DNA from: Candidatus Accumulibacter affinis
GTDB lineage: Bacteria > Pseudomonadota > Gammaproteobacteria > Burkholderiales > Rhodocyclaceae
Assembly (NCBI GenBank): GCA_016713625.1
Contig: JADJOT010000012.1
Coordinates: forward strand, 124,001-188,000
DNA: 64,000 nucleotides
Direction: 5' to 3'
Position numbers and translations under genes: made by a program. Each line of letters begins with the position of its first letter. Position 1 is the stretch's first letter. This document shows positions 52,375 through 61,089 of this stretch, piece after piece. Under the pieces are notes generated by a model that was given only the letters and a program-made list of their open reading frames with translations, was not told the DNA's origin and did not search any database.

Positions 52375-52397
52375 GACTGTAAAGAAATCCGACAGTC
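52375..52397. promoter_or_regulatory. Palindrome upstream of the sigma-54 promoter (activator site candidate)
   Basis: GACTGT and ACAGTC flank 11 bases (AAAGAAATCCG). On the minus strand the core reads TGTCGGATTTCTTTACA. It lies about 60 bases upstream of the -24 box, where an enhancer-binding protein could act. PEP-CTERM genes in related bacteria are controlled by the PrsK/PrsR system with RpoN, so this may be the PrsR site. Confidence 0.5.
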
Positions 52398-52575
52398 GGC
52401 ATGGTCGCGATGGCAGCCTCCTGAGTCGAACGGTTCCGGAAAAATCAGAAACCACGATGTGCAAACTCATGAGATGATTTCGGCAATGTCCATCTGCGGT
52501 CAACATCGCACTGCCGCAGATGGACAGGGCATGCGCTGCCCGTGTTGATCACCTTCATCCTCAAGGAGAGATTTC

Positions 52576-53835
52576 TTGCTAACCAATCTACTCAGCGACT
52601 CGGTTCGTGCTGCCGGCCTCGGCGCACTGATGCGCGGCGCGGGCCTGGTGACCCGCTTTATCCCCATCCCGCAGCCCACCCTGCTGGTCGGTGAAGGTTC
52701 CAGTGCGCGCCTGGGGCAGACCATCGCCGGGTTTGGTCATCGGAAATTCCTGATCGTTACCGACAGCATCATCGCCAGGCTGGGCCTGCTCTCGCCGATG
52801 ACGGAAGCATTGACCGAGGGCGGAGCCGAATTCGTTGTGTTCGATGAAATCACGCCCGACGCGCCGATCCCGCTGATCGAGAAAGGCATCGACTTTTACA
52901 AGGAACACGGTTGCGACGCGATTGTCGCTTTCGGTGGCGGTTCGTCGATGGATTCCGCCAAGGCCATTGCCGTGGCGGTGGCCAATCCGAAGCCCCTGCG
53001 CCAGCTGGCCGGTTATCTCAAGGGGCTGCACACGCCGGTCAAGATCTATGCCGTGCCAACGACCGCCGGCACCGGCTCGGAAGTGACCGTGGCCGCGGTC
53101 ATCTCCGACCCGGAATCGGCGAAGAAGCTGGTGATCGTCGATCCGCGCATGGTGCCCCAGATGGCCGCACTCGACCCGGCCCTGATGACCGGGATTCCGC
53201 CCCACATCACGGCCGCCACGGGGATCGACGCCCTGACGCATGCGGTCGAGGCGTTCGTCGGTAACTGGACCACGTCCTACTCCGATGGCATGGCGCTGAG
53301 TGCGGTCGGGATGATTTTCGACAACCTGCGCACGGCCTGCCGCGACGGCAAAAACCTCGCGGCGCGCGAGAAGATGGCGCTCGCCTCGACCTATGCCGGG
53401 TTTGCCTTCACACGCGCCAACGTCGGTTACGTGCACGCCATCGCCCACCAGTTCGGCGGCAAGTATCACACCGCGCATGGCCTGGCCAACGCCATCATGC
53501 TGCCTCTGGTGTTGAAGTATTCACGGCCGGCGATCACCGACCGCTTGGCGGCGCTGGCCGTACGTGCCAAGGTTGGCGAAGAGGGCGAGGCTGCCGAAGT
53601 TCTGGCGCAGAAGTTCCTCGACGCGGTGGACCAGCTGAACCACGACATCGGCATTCCGACCACGCTCGCTGCCCTGCGTGAAGAGGATATCCCGGCACTG
53701 GCAGAGGCCGCCCTCCAGGAGGCGCACACCGGCTACCCGGTGCCGCGCTACATGACGCAGGAGATTTGCGAAGACCTGATCCGTCAGGTGTTGCCGAAGG
53801 AGAAACCGGCCGTCCGGAAAAAGAAATCAGCGTGA
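52576..53835 (+). CDS. Iron-containing (group III) alcohol dehydrogenase
   Basis: A 419-residue protein starting at TTG 52576, supported by AAGGAGAG 5 bases upstream. NAD(P) domain: IPQPTLLVGEGSSARLGQTI and DAIVAFGGGSSMDSAKAIAV. Fe domain: PTTAGTGSEVTVAAVISDP, the ligand region GIDALTHAVEAFVGN and VHAIAHQFGGKYHTAHGLAN. A Lys-rich tail ends it (PAVRKKKSA). It interconverts alcohols and aldehydes. The next gene, 71 bases on, looks like an acyl reductase, so a fatty aldehyde is a plausible substrate. The longer-than-usual N-terminus (~35 residues before the fold) may be helical or membrane-associated. Confidence 0.88.
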   Translation: MLTNLLSDSVRAAGLGALMRGAGLVTRFIPIPQPTLLVGEGSSARLGQTIAGFGHRKFLIVTDSIIARLGLLSPMTEALTEGGAEFVVFDEITPDAPIPLIEKGIDFYKEHGCDAIVAFGGGSSMDSAKAIAVAVANPKPLRQLAGYLKGLHTPVKIYAVPTTAGTGSEVTVAAVISDPESAKKLVIVDPRMVPQMAALDPALMTGIPPHITAATGIDALTHAVEAFVGNWTTSYSDGMALSAVGMIFDNLRTACRDGKNLAAREKMALASTYAGFAFTRANVGYVHAIAHQFGGKYHTAHGLANAIMLPLVLKYSRPAITDRLAALAVRAKVGEEGEAAEVLAQKFLDAVDQLNHDIGIPTTLAALREEDIPALAEAALQEAHTGYPVPRYMTQEICEDLIRQVLPKEKPAVRKKKSA

Positions 53836-53906
53836 ACTGATCCCTGCGTGCAGCGGCGCACCGTTGCTCGGGCAGCTTATTTTTGTTTCAAACGAGGAGG
53901 TGTTAC

Positions 53907-56200
53907 ATGAAAAAAATCGTTACCGTTTCGCTGGGGTCTTCGAAAAGGATTTTGAATTCACGGCCGAATTCCTTGGCCAGGAGTTTTCGATTCACCGCAT
54001 GGGTGCCGACGAGAGCGTCACCAAGGCCTGGGAACTGATGCGCCGCCAGCAGGCCCACGCCGATGCAATCGGGCTGAGCGAGATCAGCGACCATATCAAT
54101 GTCGGCATGCGCACCCTCATCAACAAGGAAACCCGGCGCCTGACCAGCGTCGTCACGCGCGTGCCGGTCACCACCGGTGCCACCCTGCGCCGCCTGTTGC
54201 AGGTGCGCGCCGTACGCTATGTGCAAAAGGAGCTGGGCCGCTACTTCGACAACAACCTGGTGCTCTTTCTTTCCGGCATGCGCAACTACGACATCGCGGT
54301 CGCCCTGTCCGACTACACCAGGAACCTGAGCTTTGCCGATGCCCTGTTGCAGACGGGAGCGCCGGTGCTGCTGACGTCGCTGGACCAGCTCGAGCTGTTT
54401 GCCAAGGGCAGCGAGTTGGTTCTCAACGGCCGGCCCGGTCAGCTTCTCGAATCGGCGTTCCCAGGTTTCAAGAATCAACAGCTGAGCGGCGCCGTGGCCA
54501 AATCCCATGTCGTCGTTGGCACCTTTGGCGAGATCAAGGCGGTGGGCACCCCGGCCAACCTGGAAGGCAAGACGCTGATCACCTCGGCGATCGACGACGA
54601 GCGAATGGCCTTTTTCAAGAAATGCAAGGTCAACCTGGTGGTGGATGTCTCGCCCAAGCTGTTCGAGCGGGTTGTCGGCATCAACGTCATCGAGGCGATG
54701 ATCCTGGCGACGCTGGAAAAATCGCCCGAAGAGGTTTCGGACGACGATTTCAATGAAATTCTCGACGAACTGCAGATCAAGCCGCGCCTGCTGCACCCCA
54801 CCGGCCACTTCCGCAACATCCGTCGCTTCGCCTTCGTGGTGCACCCGCTGAGCCAGGAGTTCATCAAGCAGGGATTCCCCATTCCAAAGGCCACTCCGAA
54901 GTTTCTCATGGACAAGGTGGAACAACTGGCGGCGCACCTGCCGCCGATGATCTACTGCAAGATGGACAACATCATCTCGCCGACCGGAGCCGAAGCCGAA
55001 GGCTGGCTCATCTCGGTAGGCGGAACGCCGAAGGAAATGCTCGCTCACAGTCCCGAGTTCACCTATCGGCGCTTGCTGGCGGCCGCCAGGATGGCCGAGG
55101 AAAGAGGCGCGCAGATCATGGGCCTCGGCGCTTTCACCAAGGTCGTCGGCGATGCCGGGATCACCGTCGCACGTCGCGCCTCCATCCCGATTACCACCGG
55201 CAACAGCTATTCGGCATCCGGCGCCCTGTGGGCGGCGGCCGACGCGATGCGTCGCATGGGTCTGGTCACTCGCGACAAGAACGGCAAGGTGGCGGGCAAG
55301 ACCATGGTGATCGGCGCTTCCGGATCGATCGGATCGGTCAGCGCGCGCCTGCTGGCGATGACTTTCGACGAGGTCTATCTGGCCGGGCGCACGCTCAAGA
55401 AGCTGGACGAACTGAAGGCCTCCATCCTCCAGGAGACACCGGCGGCCAAGGTGTTCACGACCATCGACTACGATGATCTGCTGGCCGACATGGACATGAT
55501 CGTCACCTCGACGTCGGGCGCCGGCAAGACCATTCTCGACATCAACAAAGTCAAGCCCGGGTGCGTCATCACCGATGTTGCGCGTCCGCTGGACCTCCCG
55601 GCCAGCGAAGTGGCCAAGCGCCCCGACGTGCTGGTTATCGAGTCCGGCGAGATCGAGCTGCCGTCCCAATGCCGGATGAAGGACATCGGCTTGCCCAAGA
55701 ACGTGATCTATGCCTGCCTCGCCGAAACCATCGTGCTTGCGCTGGAGGGCCGTTTTGAAGTATTCACCATCGGTCGTGACACCGAGTGGGAGAAAGTCAA
55801 GGAGATCTACAAGCTGGGCCTGAAGCACGGCATGAAGCTGTCGGCGATTTCGGGGGTCAATGGCGTCTATACCGACGAGGCAATCGCCAAGGTGGTCGAA
55901 CTCGCCAAGAAGGCCCGGCTGACCTGGAAAGGCAGCAGCACCGAGGCGGCAAAGCCCAGCGCTCGCCCCGCAGCCGCGAAGAAGGCCCCCGCTGAAAAGG
56001 CGACCGGCGCGGCAACGGCAAGCTCCGGGGCCGCCTCGGCCAGGAAGTTGCCGGCCGCAGCGGCGGTGACGCCGGTCAGGAAGGCACGCGCCGGGAAACC
56101 TGCTGCCACCGCGCCGGCACAGCCGGGGAAGGCTGTGCCCGAGACGGTGGCTGCCGCGGCAGTGCAGGCCGAGAAGCCGGCCCCAGAGCCACAGACGTAA
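53907..56200 (+). CDS. Acyl-ACP/acyl-CoA reductase-like protein with novel N-terminal domain (apparent frameshift)
   Basis: The perfect ribosome site GAGGAGG at 53894-53900 serves ATG 53907 (MKKIVTVSLGSS), but the protein continues in another frame from Glu at 53942 (EKDFEFTAEFLGQEFSIHRM). One missing base, likely G, explains it; the repaired length is about 764 residues. Residues ~1-300 match nothing I know (TRVPVTTGATLRRLLQVRAV; NVIEAMILATLEKSPEEVSD). Residues ~305-675 follow cyanobacterial acyl-ACP reductase: IMGLGAFTKVVGDAGITVAR, PITTGNSYSASGALWAAADA, VIGASGSIGSVSARLLAMTF and YACLAETIVLALEGRFEVF, whose Cys matches the acyl-accepting Cys. A Lys/Ala/Pro-rich tail of ~90 residues ends it. 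Paired with the upstream alcohol dehydrogenase. Confidence 0.72.
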
Positions 56201-56416
56201 GAAGATCACGAAAAGCCGGAACAGACGACAGGGTCTTTTGCCGTAACCCAGCAAGAATGTGCAAGTCACTGGCGAAGCGTGCGCCGAAGCCAAGGGAAGC
56301 CCCGAGCGTGCAGCGCTCGCCCTCGGTGAAGCGGTAATCGCTAGCCCAGATAGCTTGTGTCTGGCCAATGAATCAACTAAACTAGTCTAACCAATTTCGT
56401 GATTGCGGAGACTGCA

Positions 56417-56656
56417 ATGCAAACCGTCAGTTTGTTTGATGCCAAGACACACTTGTCGCGTCTGGTCGAGCAGATCGCTTCCGGTCAGGAGGATGAGATC
56501 GTCATTTCGCGCAACGGTAAGCCGGTGGCGCGGGTGCTTCCCATTCCGACCGATGCGACCCGGCGCATCGGTATCGCCCGAGGCGAATTCGAGGTTCCCG
56601 ACGACATCGACCAGGACAACGCCGAGGTCGCCGAACTTTTCCTGGGCAAAGCTTGA
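56417..56656 (+). CDS. Phd/YefM-type antitoxin
   Basis: This 79-residue protein is MQTVSLFDAKTHLSRLVEQI, ASGQEDEIVISRNGKPVARV, then an acidic C-terminal toxin-binding tail (FEVPDDIDQDNAEVAELFLG). The first block is the Phd/YefM DNA-binding dimer fold. GGAG precedes ATG 56417. Its TGA is 2 bases from the toxin ATG. It should repress its own promoter and neutralise the downstream PIN toxin. Confidence 0.9.
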   Translation: MQTVSLFDAKTHLSRLVEQIASGQEDEIVISRNGKPVARVLPIPTDATRRIGIARGEFEVPDDIDQDNAEVAELFLGKA

Positions 56657-56658
56657 GC

Positions 56659-57045
56659 ATGCGATTGCTGCTGGATACGCAAATCGCGCTTTGGGCACTG
56701 ACGGGGTCGAAGCGTCTTGGCAAGGCCGCAGGCGATCTGATCGAGGATCCTGCGAACGAGGTTTTCGTGAGCAGCGCGACGGTTTGGGAGATCGCCATCA
56801 AGTACGCCTTGGGAAGGGGGGGTATGCCGGTTTCGGGCACGCGCGCGGGCGCACTGTTTGGTCAGGCCGGCTATCGCGAACTACCGGTTTCGTGGCGTCA
56901 TGCCGCTGCCGTTGATGGGCTGCCGGATATTCACGCGGATCCGTTCGACCGCATCCTGCTCGCCCAGGCGATGTCTGAGCCCATGCGCCTGCTGTCCCGC
57001 GACGCGACGGTGGTCCGATACGGATCCGTCGTCCTGGCGGTGTAA
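56659..57045 (+). CDS. VapC-type PIN-domain toxin
   Basis: The 128-residue PIN ribonuclease has catalytic acidic residues in MRLLLDTQIALWAL (Asp7), FVSSATVWEIAIKYALG (Glu near 43) and LPDIHADPFDRILLAQAMSE (Asp near 92 and 97). This is the PhoH-like/VapC subgroup paired with Phd antitoxins. Frame is intact and all four acidic positions are present, so the system looks functional. TTG 56653 is a less likely start. Confidence 0.9.
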   Translation: MRLLLDTQIALWALTGSKRLGKAAGDLIEDPANEVFVSSATVWEIAIKYALGRGGMPVSGTRAGALFGQAGYRELPVSWRHAAAVDGLPDIHADPFDRILLAQAMSEPMRLLSRDATVVRYGSVVLAV

Positions 57046-57501
57046 GAGGGTGATGGCCAAGACCGTCTGCTCCCCCTACCGAGTCTCGCGATCGGTCGTC
57101 GCCGTGGCAGAGCCGGGGGGTCGCATGGCAACGCCCAGCGGCTCATCCGCTGGATTGCCTTTTAACAATTGAAGCGTCAAGTTCCGCTCAGTCGCACTGC
57201 TGCCAAGCGTCAGGAAGTACGGCTTTCAGCATTGACGGCGGCAAGGTTACATGCAAACATCGAAACATCGGGTCAAGTCTTGAAATCACGCCTGCGTAAA
57301 TTCAGGTTTCGCCAGGTGTATATCCCGGAGCCAGAGGTGTGTTTTTTGGGTCGATCGGGGGCGTTCATGCCGAACAAGTTCCTGAGATTCAGAACAGTGC
57401 TTCAACATCTCCGGATGTATACACCGAGCAGCGGCGGGAACTACACCTGATTACCCACCTGCCGAAGACGTGGATTACACCGAAATCGGTGTTCACTGAA
57501 C
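57046..57501. other. Gap between vapC and the first cassette
   Basis: About 455 bases with no gene I can support. A 93-codon frame at 57169-57450 (MKRQVPLSRTAAKRQEVRLS...) has no ribosome site, no recognisable domain and an odd Arg-rich composition. The end of the gap holds the small perfect hairpin ACACCGAAATCGGTGT at 57477-57492, directly before the cassette boundary at 57502. No integron integrase or attI was recognised. Confidence 0.45.
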
Positions 57502-57508
57502 GTTAGCC
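57502..57508 (+). other. Cassette boundary: attC R'-like core GTTAGCC
   Basis: GTTAGCC, one base off the GTTRRRY consensus, lies 22 bases before the ATG of the next gene. Such a short promoterless leader is usual for integron cassettes. The matching left half of an attC site is not visible upstream, so this is a partial or hybrid site. Confidence 0.45.
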
Positions 57509-57529
57509 TGCCTCATAGAGCATCTCGAG

Positions 57530-58291
57530 ATGGAATTCATCCAGCGAAAGAGTCTGCGTCATAAGTTTTGGCGCCTAAATCTCACAAAGGAAGATCTTCA
57601 TCGCATCGCAGCCTCAATGCGTGATAAGTGCACGAATGGAAGTTTCAGCGTCGAAGTGCGCTCTTCTGACGGGGAAGACCTATTCCGATCAGATGATCCG
57701 GCCTTCTTCATTTCTAGCTCGATGCCGCAAGCCGTCGCAAGGGTTCAGATGCTTGTGCGCTCTGACCCGGTAACCTGCGACCTTGATCTTCGTGCGGGTA
57801 GCGACCGCGTTGCCGAACTGACAGCGTCAGGCGGTGACGTTACGGCAGTGTCCGGTCTCTTTCGCGAATTAGTCCGGGAACTTGAAGGGAAACAGGCGTC
57901 CGGTTCTTGGGTTGCTCGCCACATAGACAATCTTTTCGTTCATCTAGCCCTTGCATGGCTAGCGAGTCTTGCGGTTTATTCGCTATTTGATTTTCCGCTA
58001 ACTCTTGCCAAAGAATACGTTCCTGGATTCAGAGATTCAACGGCTTACACGGTGATTAGTTTGATAGGCTGGTGTTGTGTTGGCCTTACTATAATGGGAG
58101 GCGGATTTGTGGTGCAAGACCGATTGAAAGCTCTATTTCCAGCAGTACAGTTCTGCGATCCTCTGTCAGATCCTTACTCCGAGAAAAGACGCGCCACTGC
58201 CACGATTGTTGTCGTCATTCTTCTGCCTATAGTCCTTAACGTGTTCGAGAATTTCCTGACGGACCTTCTCAAACTATGGAGAGCAGGCTAA
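57530..58291 (+). CDS. Cassette-borne membrane protein, unknown
   Basis: A 253-residue protein of unknown family, in lower-GC DNA than the core genes. The first ~125 residues are soluble (LNLTKEDLHRIAASMRDKCT; DLDLRAGSDRVAELTASGGD). Three hydrophobic helices follow: LFVHLALAWLASLAVYSLF (about 133-151), YTVISLIGWCCVGLTIMGGG (about 166-190) and TATIVVVILLPIVLNVFENF (about 223-243). Its stop codon lies inside the attC site at 58286, as in typical integron cassettes. Function unknown; phage-defence effectors often have this soluble-plus-membrane layout, but no defence family was recognised. Confidence 0.7.
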   Translation: MEFIQRKSLRHKFWRLNLTKEDLHRIAASMRDKCTNGSFSVEVRSSDGEDLFRSDDPAFFISSSMPQAVARVQMLVRSDPVTCDLDLRAGSDRVAELTASGGDVTAVSGLFRELVRELEGKQASGSWVARHIDNLFVHLALAWLASLAVYSLFDFPLTLAKEYVPGFRDSTAYTVISLIGWCCVGLTIMGGGFVVQDRLKALFPAVQFCDPLSDPYSEKRRATATIVVVILLPIVLNVFENFLTDLLKLWRAG

Positions 58292-58340
58292 CAATTGCGT
58301 GCACCGGACGGCGTTGCTGCCGGTGACGCAGACGTTAGGC
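58286..58340 (+). other. Integron attC recombination site
   Basis: A 55-bp imperfect palindrome in the attC order: R'' GGCTAAC (58286-58292), L'' TGCGT (58296-58300), central stem CACCGG/CCGGTG (58302-58307, 58320-58325), L' ACGCA (58326-58330), R' GTTAGGC (58334-58340, perfect GTTRRRY). Spacers between R and L boxes are 3 bases on each side. It lies between two genes of the same orientation, overlapping the stop of the first. Confidence 0.85.
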
Positions 58341-58370
58341 CCCAGAAGTCCCACATTTGCTAGGCCCAGA

Positions 58371-59294
58371 ATGTCCCTAATTCACGACATACAAGCTGCT
58401 TCAATCGCGGAACACTCCGATATTCCCACTCTTCTGCGAATGTGCAAGCTCTTGGCTGCGAGGATCTCTCACAAAGAGTTCGCTGAGTGGGTTGATAAAG
58501 AACTAAACGGTTACCCAACCATAAAGGAGTTGCCCGATTACAGAATGGTACAAGTTGACTCTTACGGGTCATTCGTTGGCTCATTATCGAGGGCGGGAAA
58601 ACTCCAAATACCAGTCTCTGTATTGCCAGAAGAACTTCAAGAGCAGTACCGACATGCATACATGGGTAGCAGTATCAGTGCGTACACCGCGCTTCTCACT
58701 GGCAAGAGTGCCGGAAGCGTGCAGGAGCCTTGGCCAGTCGGTCTCGCTGTGCACAACGCGTCTACGCTTACGCCTGATATGCAGTGCGTGTCGGCGTGGA
58801 AAGAAATTCCGATTGGCGCAATCGTTCGACTAATGGACTCGGTCAAGACCCGCGTGTTGGGCTTCGCCATTGATCTTGAGCGGGAGGCTCCAAATTCCGG
58901 GGAACTCCCTATTGGTAGTCAGCCACCATTGAGCAGAGAGAAAATGACACAGATCTTCAACACCAACATTGCAGGCAATGTCGGCAATGTAGCAAACGCA
59001 AGTTCAAGCGTTACTCAATCCTCTGTTCTTAACATTGAGCCAGGGAACTGGAATTCGTTGCAAAGCCGTTTGATGGAACTCGGCCTAACAGCTGCAGACC
59101 TCGATGGTCTAAAGGTCGATTTGGAAAAAGCACATGCAATGGGTACAAATGAGGCAAAAAACGGCGCGGCAGGAACTTGGATAGGCCGACTCGCTGGGAA
59201 GGCGACGGCAGGTGCTGCAGGCGTTGGAATCGAGGTGGCTGCTACCGGTGTTGCAAAAGCTATCGCGTCGTACCTTGGTATCGCTGGGGCCTAA
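58371..59294 (+). CDS. AbiTii-domain protein (phage-defence-like), integron cassette
   Basis: A 307-residue protein starting at ATG 58371, 31 bases after the attC site. The N-terminus SLIHDIQAASIAEHSDIPTL, LLRMCKLLAARISHKEFAEW, VDKELNGYPTIKELPDYRMV is the AbiTii domain, named from lactococcal abortive-infection protein AbiTii. The middle holds an Asn-rich stretch (NTNIAGNVGNVANASSSVTQ) and the end a Gly/Ala-rich, possibly membrane-active helix (GRLAGKATAGAAGVGIEVAA). TAA is embedded in GCCTAAC (59289-59295), the left core of another attC. A role in phage defence is inferred from the domain; the mechanism of AbiTii is not established. Confidence 0.78.
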   Translation: MSLIHDIQAASIAEHSDIPTLLRMCKLLAARISHKEFAEWVDKELNGYPTIKELPDYRMVQVDSYGSFVGSLSRAGKLQIPVSVLPEELQEQYRHAYMGSSISAYTALLTGKSAGSVQEPWPVGLAVHNASTLTPDMQCVSAWKEIPIGAIVRLMDSVKTRVLGFAIDLEREAPNSGELPIGSQPPLSREKMTQIFNTNIAGNVGNVANASSSVTQSSVLNIEPGNWNSLQSRLMELGLTAADLDGLKVDLEKAHAMGTNEAKNGAAGTWIGRLAGKATAGAAGVGIEVAATGVAKAIASYLGIAGA

Positions 59295-59709
59295 CGAATA
59301 ACGGACAAACACGGGGTCACCCATTAGCCGGCCCCTGTCAATAGGTTAAAAAAATCTCTCGCGATGCAGCGGCGATACATTCGTGAGCTACTCCCCTGGC
59401 GTCAGCCCGGCGCTCGCGCCCTGGTTTTCGTTCTTGCGGTGTCGGAACCAGTCCGCACCAGTCACCCATCAGGATCAAGGTGGTAGTCCGGGTGTGGCCA
59501 CCCGGGCTGCGCCCCTGGCCGCGGTTGCGGCCCCAGAAAACCGTCGGTGCCCTGCACGTGTCCAAGTCGTTCGGCGTGTTCGCCGATGACAAATCTATGG
59601 TTGCCCGTCACGATTGCGGCGGGCACCAACCCCTGTTGGCTCGCGGCAGAGGCGAACTGGTCAAGCCTTTTGCCTTTTCAAAACCTTGGTTCTCGCGATA
59701 ACTTCTCCT

Positions 59710-59761
59710 GCGTCAAGGGCGGGCTGCGTTTTTGCAGCCCGGCGTAGCGCACCCTTGACGC
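59710..59761. repeat. Nested hairpin downstream of IS110 transposase
   Basis: Outer arms GCGTCAAGGG (59710-59719) and CCCTTGACGC (59752-59761) enclose an inner perfect stem CGGGCTGC/GCAGCCCG (59720-59727, 59734-59741) with a GTTTTT loop. It lies in the non-coding DNA after the frameshifted transposase gene, on the side where some IS110-group elements encode a guide RNA. Confidence 0.75.
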
Positions 59762-59786
59762 CCGACGGTGATTTAGGCTGGTGCAA

Positions 59787-59819
59787 GGTGGCAAAGCCGC
59801 GCATTTCGGCTTTGTCACC
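59787..59819. repeat. 13-bp hairpin downstream of IS110 transposase
   Basis: GGTGGCAAAGCCG (59787-59799) pairs with CGGCTTTGTCACC (59807-59819) with one mismatch and a 7-base loop. It follows the nested hairpin at 59710 by 25 bases. Together they could form a structured RNA. Confidence 0.75.
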
Positions 59820-59929
59820 TTACCGACCCTGCCGGCCTCCGGTCTGGCGGAGAGGAGGACGGTGGCCCAATCAGGTCTGATGGTTATTAGCCAACCCCGT
59901 GTCTGGCTCACCGCCCCCGCTCCATTCTT

Positions 59930-60944
59930 TCAGGCAAACGCACGCTGCACGTCAAACGGCACCCGATCGCGCATCACGTGGTAACAGGCTCGGGCCAGCT
60001 TGTGTGCCACTGCCTTGATCGCTACCACGGGCATCGTCCTGGCGCACTTGCGTTGGTAGAAGCGCTTGACCACCGGCTCGTAACGCACCGCAAAATTCGC
60101 TGCCTCGACAAAAGCCCACGCCAGATATTTGTTGCCGCTCTTGACGTTGCCGCTCCCTTTCCTCTTGCCGTTCGACAGATGCTCACTGCCGACACAGCGG
60201 CAGTACGAGGAAAAATCCCCCACCGTGGCAAAGCGGCTCACCTCACCGGTCTCGAGCGCAATGGTCAGTGCGAGCACTTTACCCACGCCGCTCACCGTCA
60301 GCAGCCCCTGGTAGTCCGGGCGTAGCTTCGCCTTTTTCAGGATCTCCGCTTCCAGCCGTTCGATCTGTTCATTCAGACAGTGCATCACCGCCAGGTTGCT
60401 TTTCACGGCCAAGCGGCTACTTTCTGTCAGGGCCAGTTGATCGACCTCCTTTTCCTGCCAGCGCTTGATCTCGTTGGCGCTCGCGCGCCCTCCCGTGTCG
60501 CGGCTCAGCACGTTCTCGATACTCAAAATCTGCCGTGATCTCTGCCCTACCAACTGGTTGCGCTTGCGCATCAGATCTCGCACACCACGCGCTTCCTTCG
60601 GACAGATGTACCCTACCGGCAGGATGCCCAAACGCAACAAGTGCGCCAGCCAGCGGGCATCGTCCACGTCTTCCTTGTACTTCAGGCCCTCGTACTGCTT
60701 GACCGCCGCCGTGTTCCAGGTGCACCCGATAGCCCGTGTCCATTAGTCCATCAACCAGCCAATACCAGTTGTACGTCGATTCGACGGCAATGCCTTCGAT
60801 CTGCTCGCCATAGGGACAAAGCGCCTCGCGAATGCGCTCCAGATTGTTCGGCACGCGCCTCTGCAGTACCATTCGATCTGCCTCGTCCAGAATCACCAAC
60901 ACGCTATTGTTGGAATGAAGGTCAATTGCAGCATACAGTTTCAT
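59930..60944 (-). pseudogene. IS110-family transposase, frameshifted
   Basis: The N-terminal RuvC-like DEDD part is read from ATG 60944 (MKLYAAIDLHSNNSVLVILD; GIAVESTYNWYWLVDGLMDT). At 60715/60716 about two bases are missing. The rest lies in another frame: NTAAVKQYEGLKYKEDVDDA, RWLAHLLRLGILPVGYICPK, RKRNQLVGQRSRQILSIENV, then the Tnp20 domain with its Ser region LLTVSGVGKVLALTIALETG and the end SGNKYLAWAFVEAANFAVRY. The whole ~335-residue protein can be rebuilt with one repair. Element ends were not defined; IS110 elements lack long terminal inverted repeats. It sits between two cassette-type segments. Confidence 0.88.
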
Positions 60945-61089
60945 TTCGGCTCCTCTTCTGCGGTTGTCAGTCTGTGAATTCCCACACTGACTGTAACGCC
61001 GCGGGTGGGGAGCCGGCTAGATGATTATCAAGTCTAATAACGGGATTAAAGGGGCCTGGCTCGCAATTCTATGAACAATTTATTTCACG

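Larger units (their letters stand above)
59289..59929. other. Left half of an attC, then a long gene-free stretch before IS110
   Basis: GCCTAAC (59289-59295) is a perfect R''-type core overlapping the AbiTii stop, but no matching L' and R' follow within 100 bases, so the site is interrupted. The rest (about 630 bases) holds no gene I can support. It contains the two strong hairpins at 59710-59761 and 59787-59819. A minus-strand frame at 59338-59592 is Arg/Gly-rich and unconvincing. Confidence 0.55.

Noticed and set aside
53903..56368. 821-codon open frame on the minus strand
   Set aside because: Antisense to the acyl-reductase-like gene, which has recognisable motifs and a ribosome site; the antisense product has shadow-like composition.
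57169..57450. 93-codon frame before the cassettes
   Set aside because: No ribosome site, no domain, odd composition and no position relative to a cassette boundary.
59338..59592. 84-codon minus-strand frame beside the IS110 remnant
   Set aside because: Arg/Gly/Pro-rich without recognisable fold or start signal; more likely non-coding flank.
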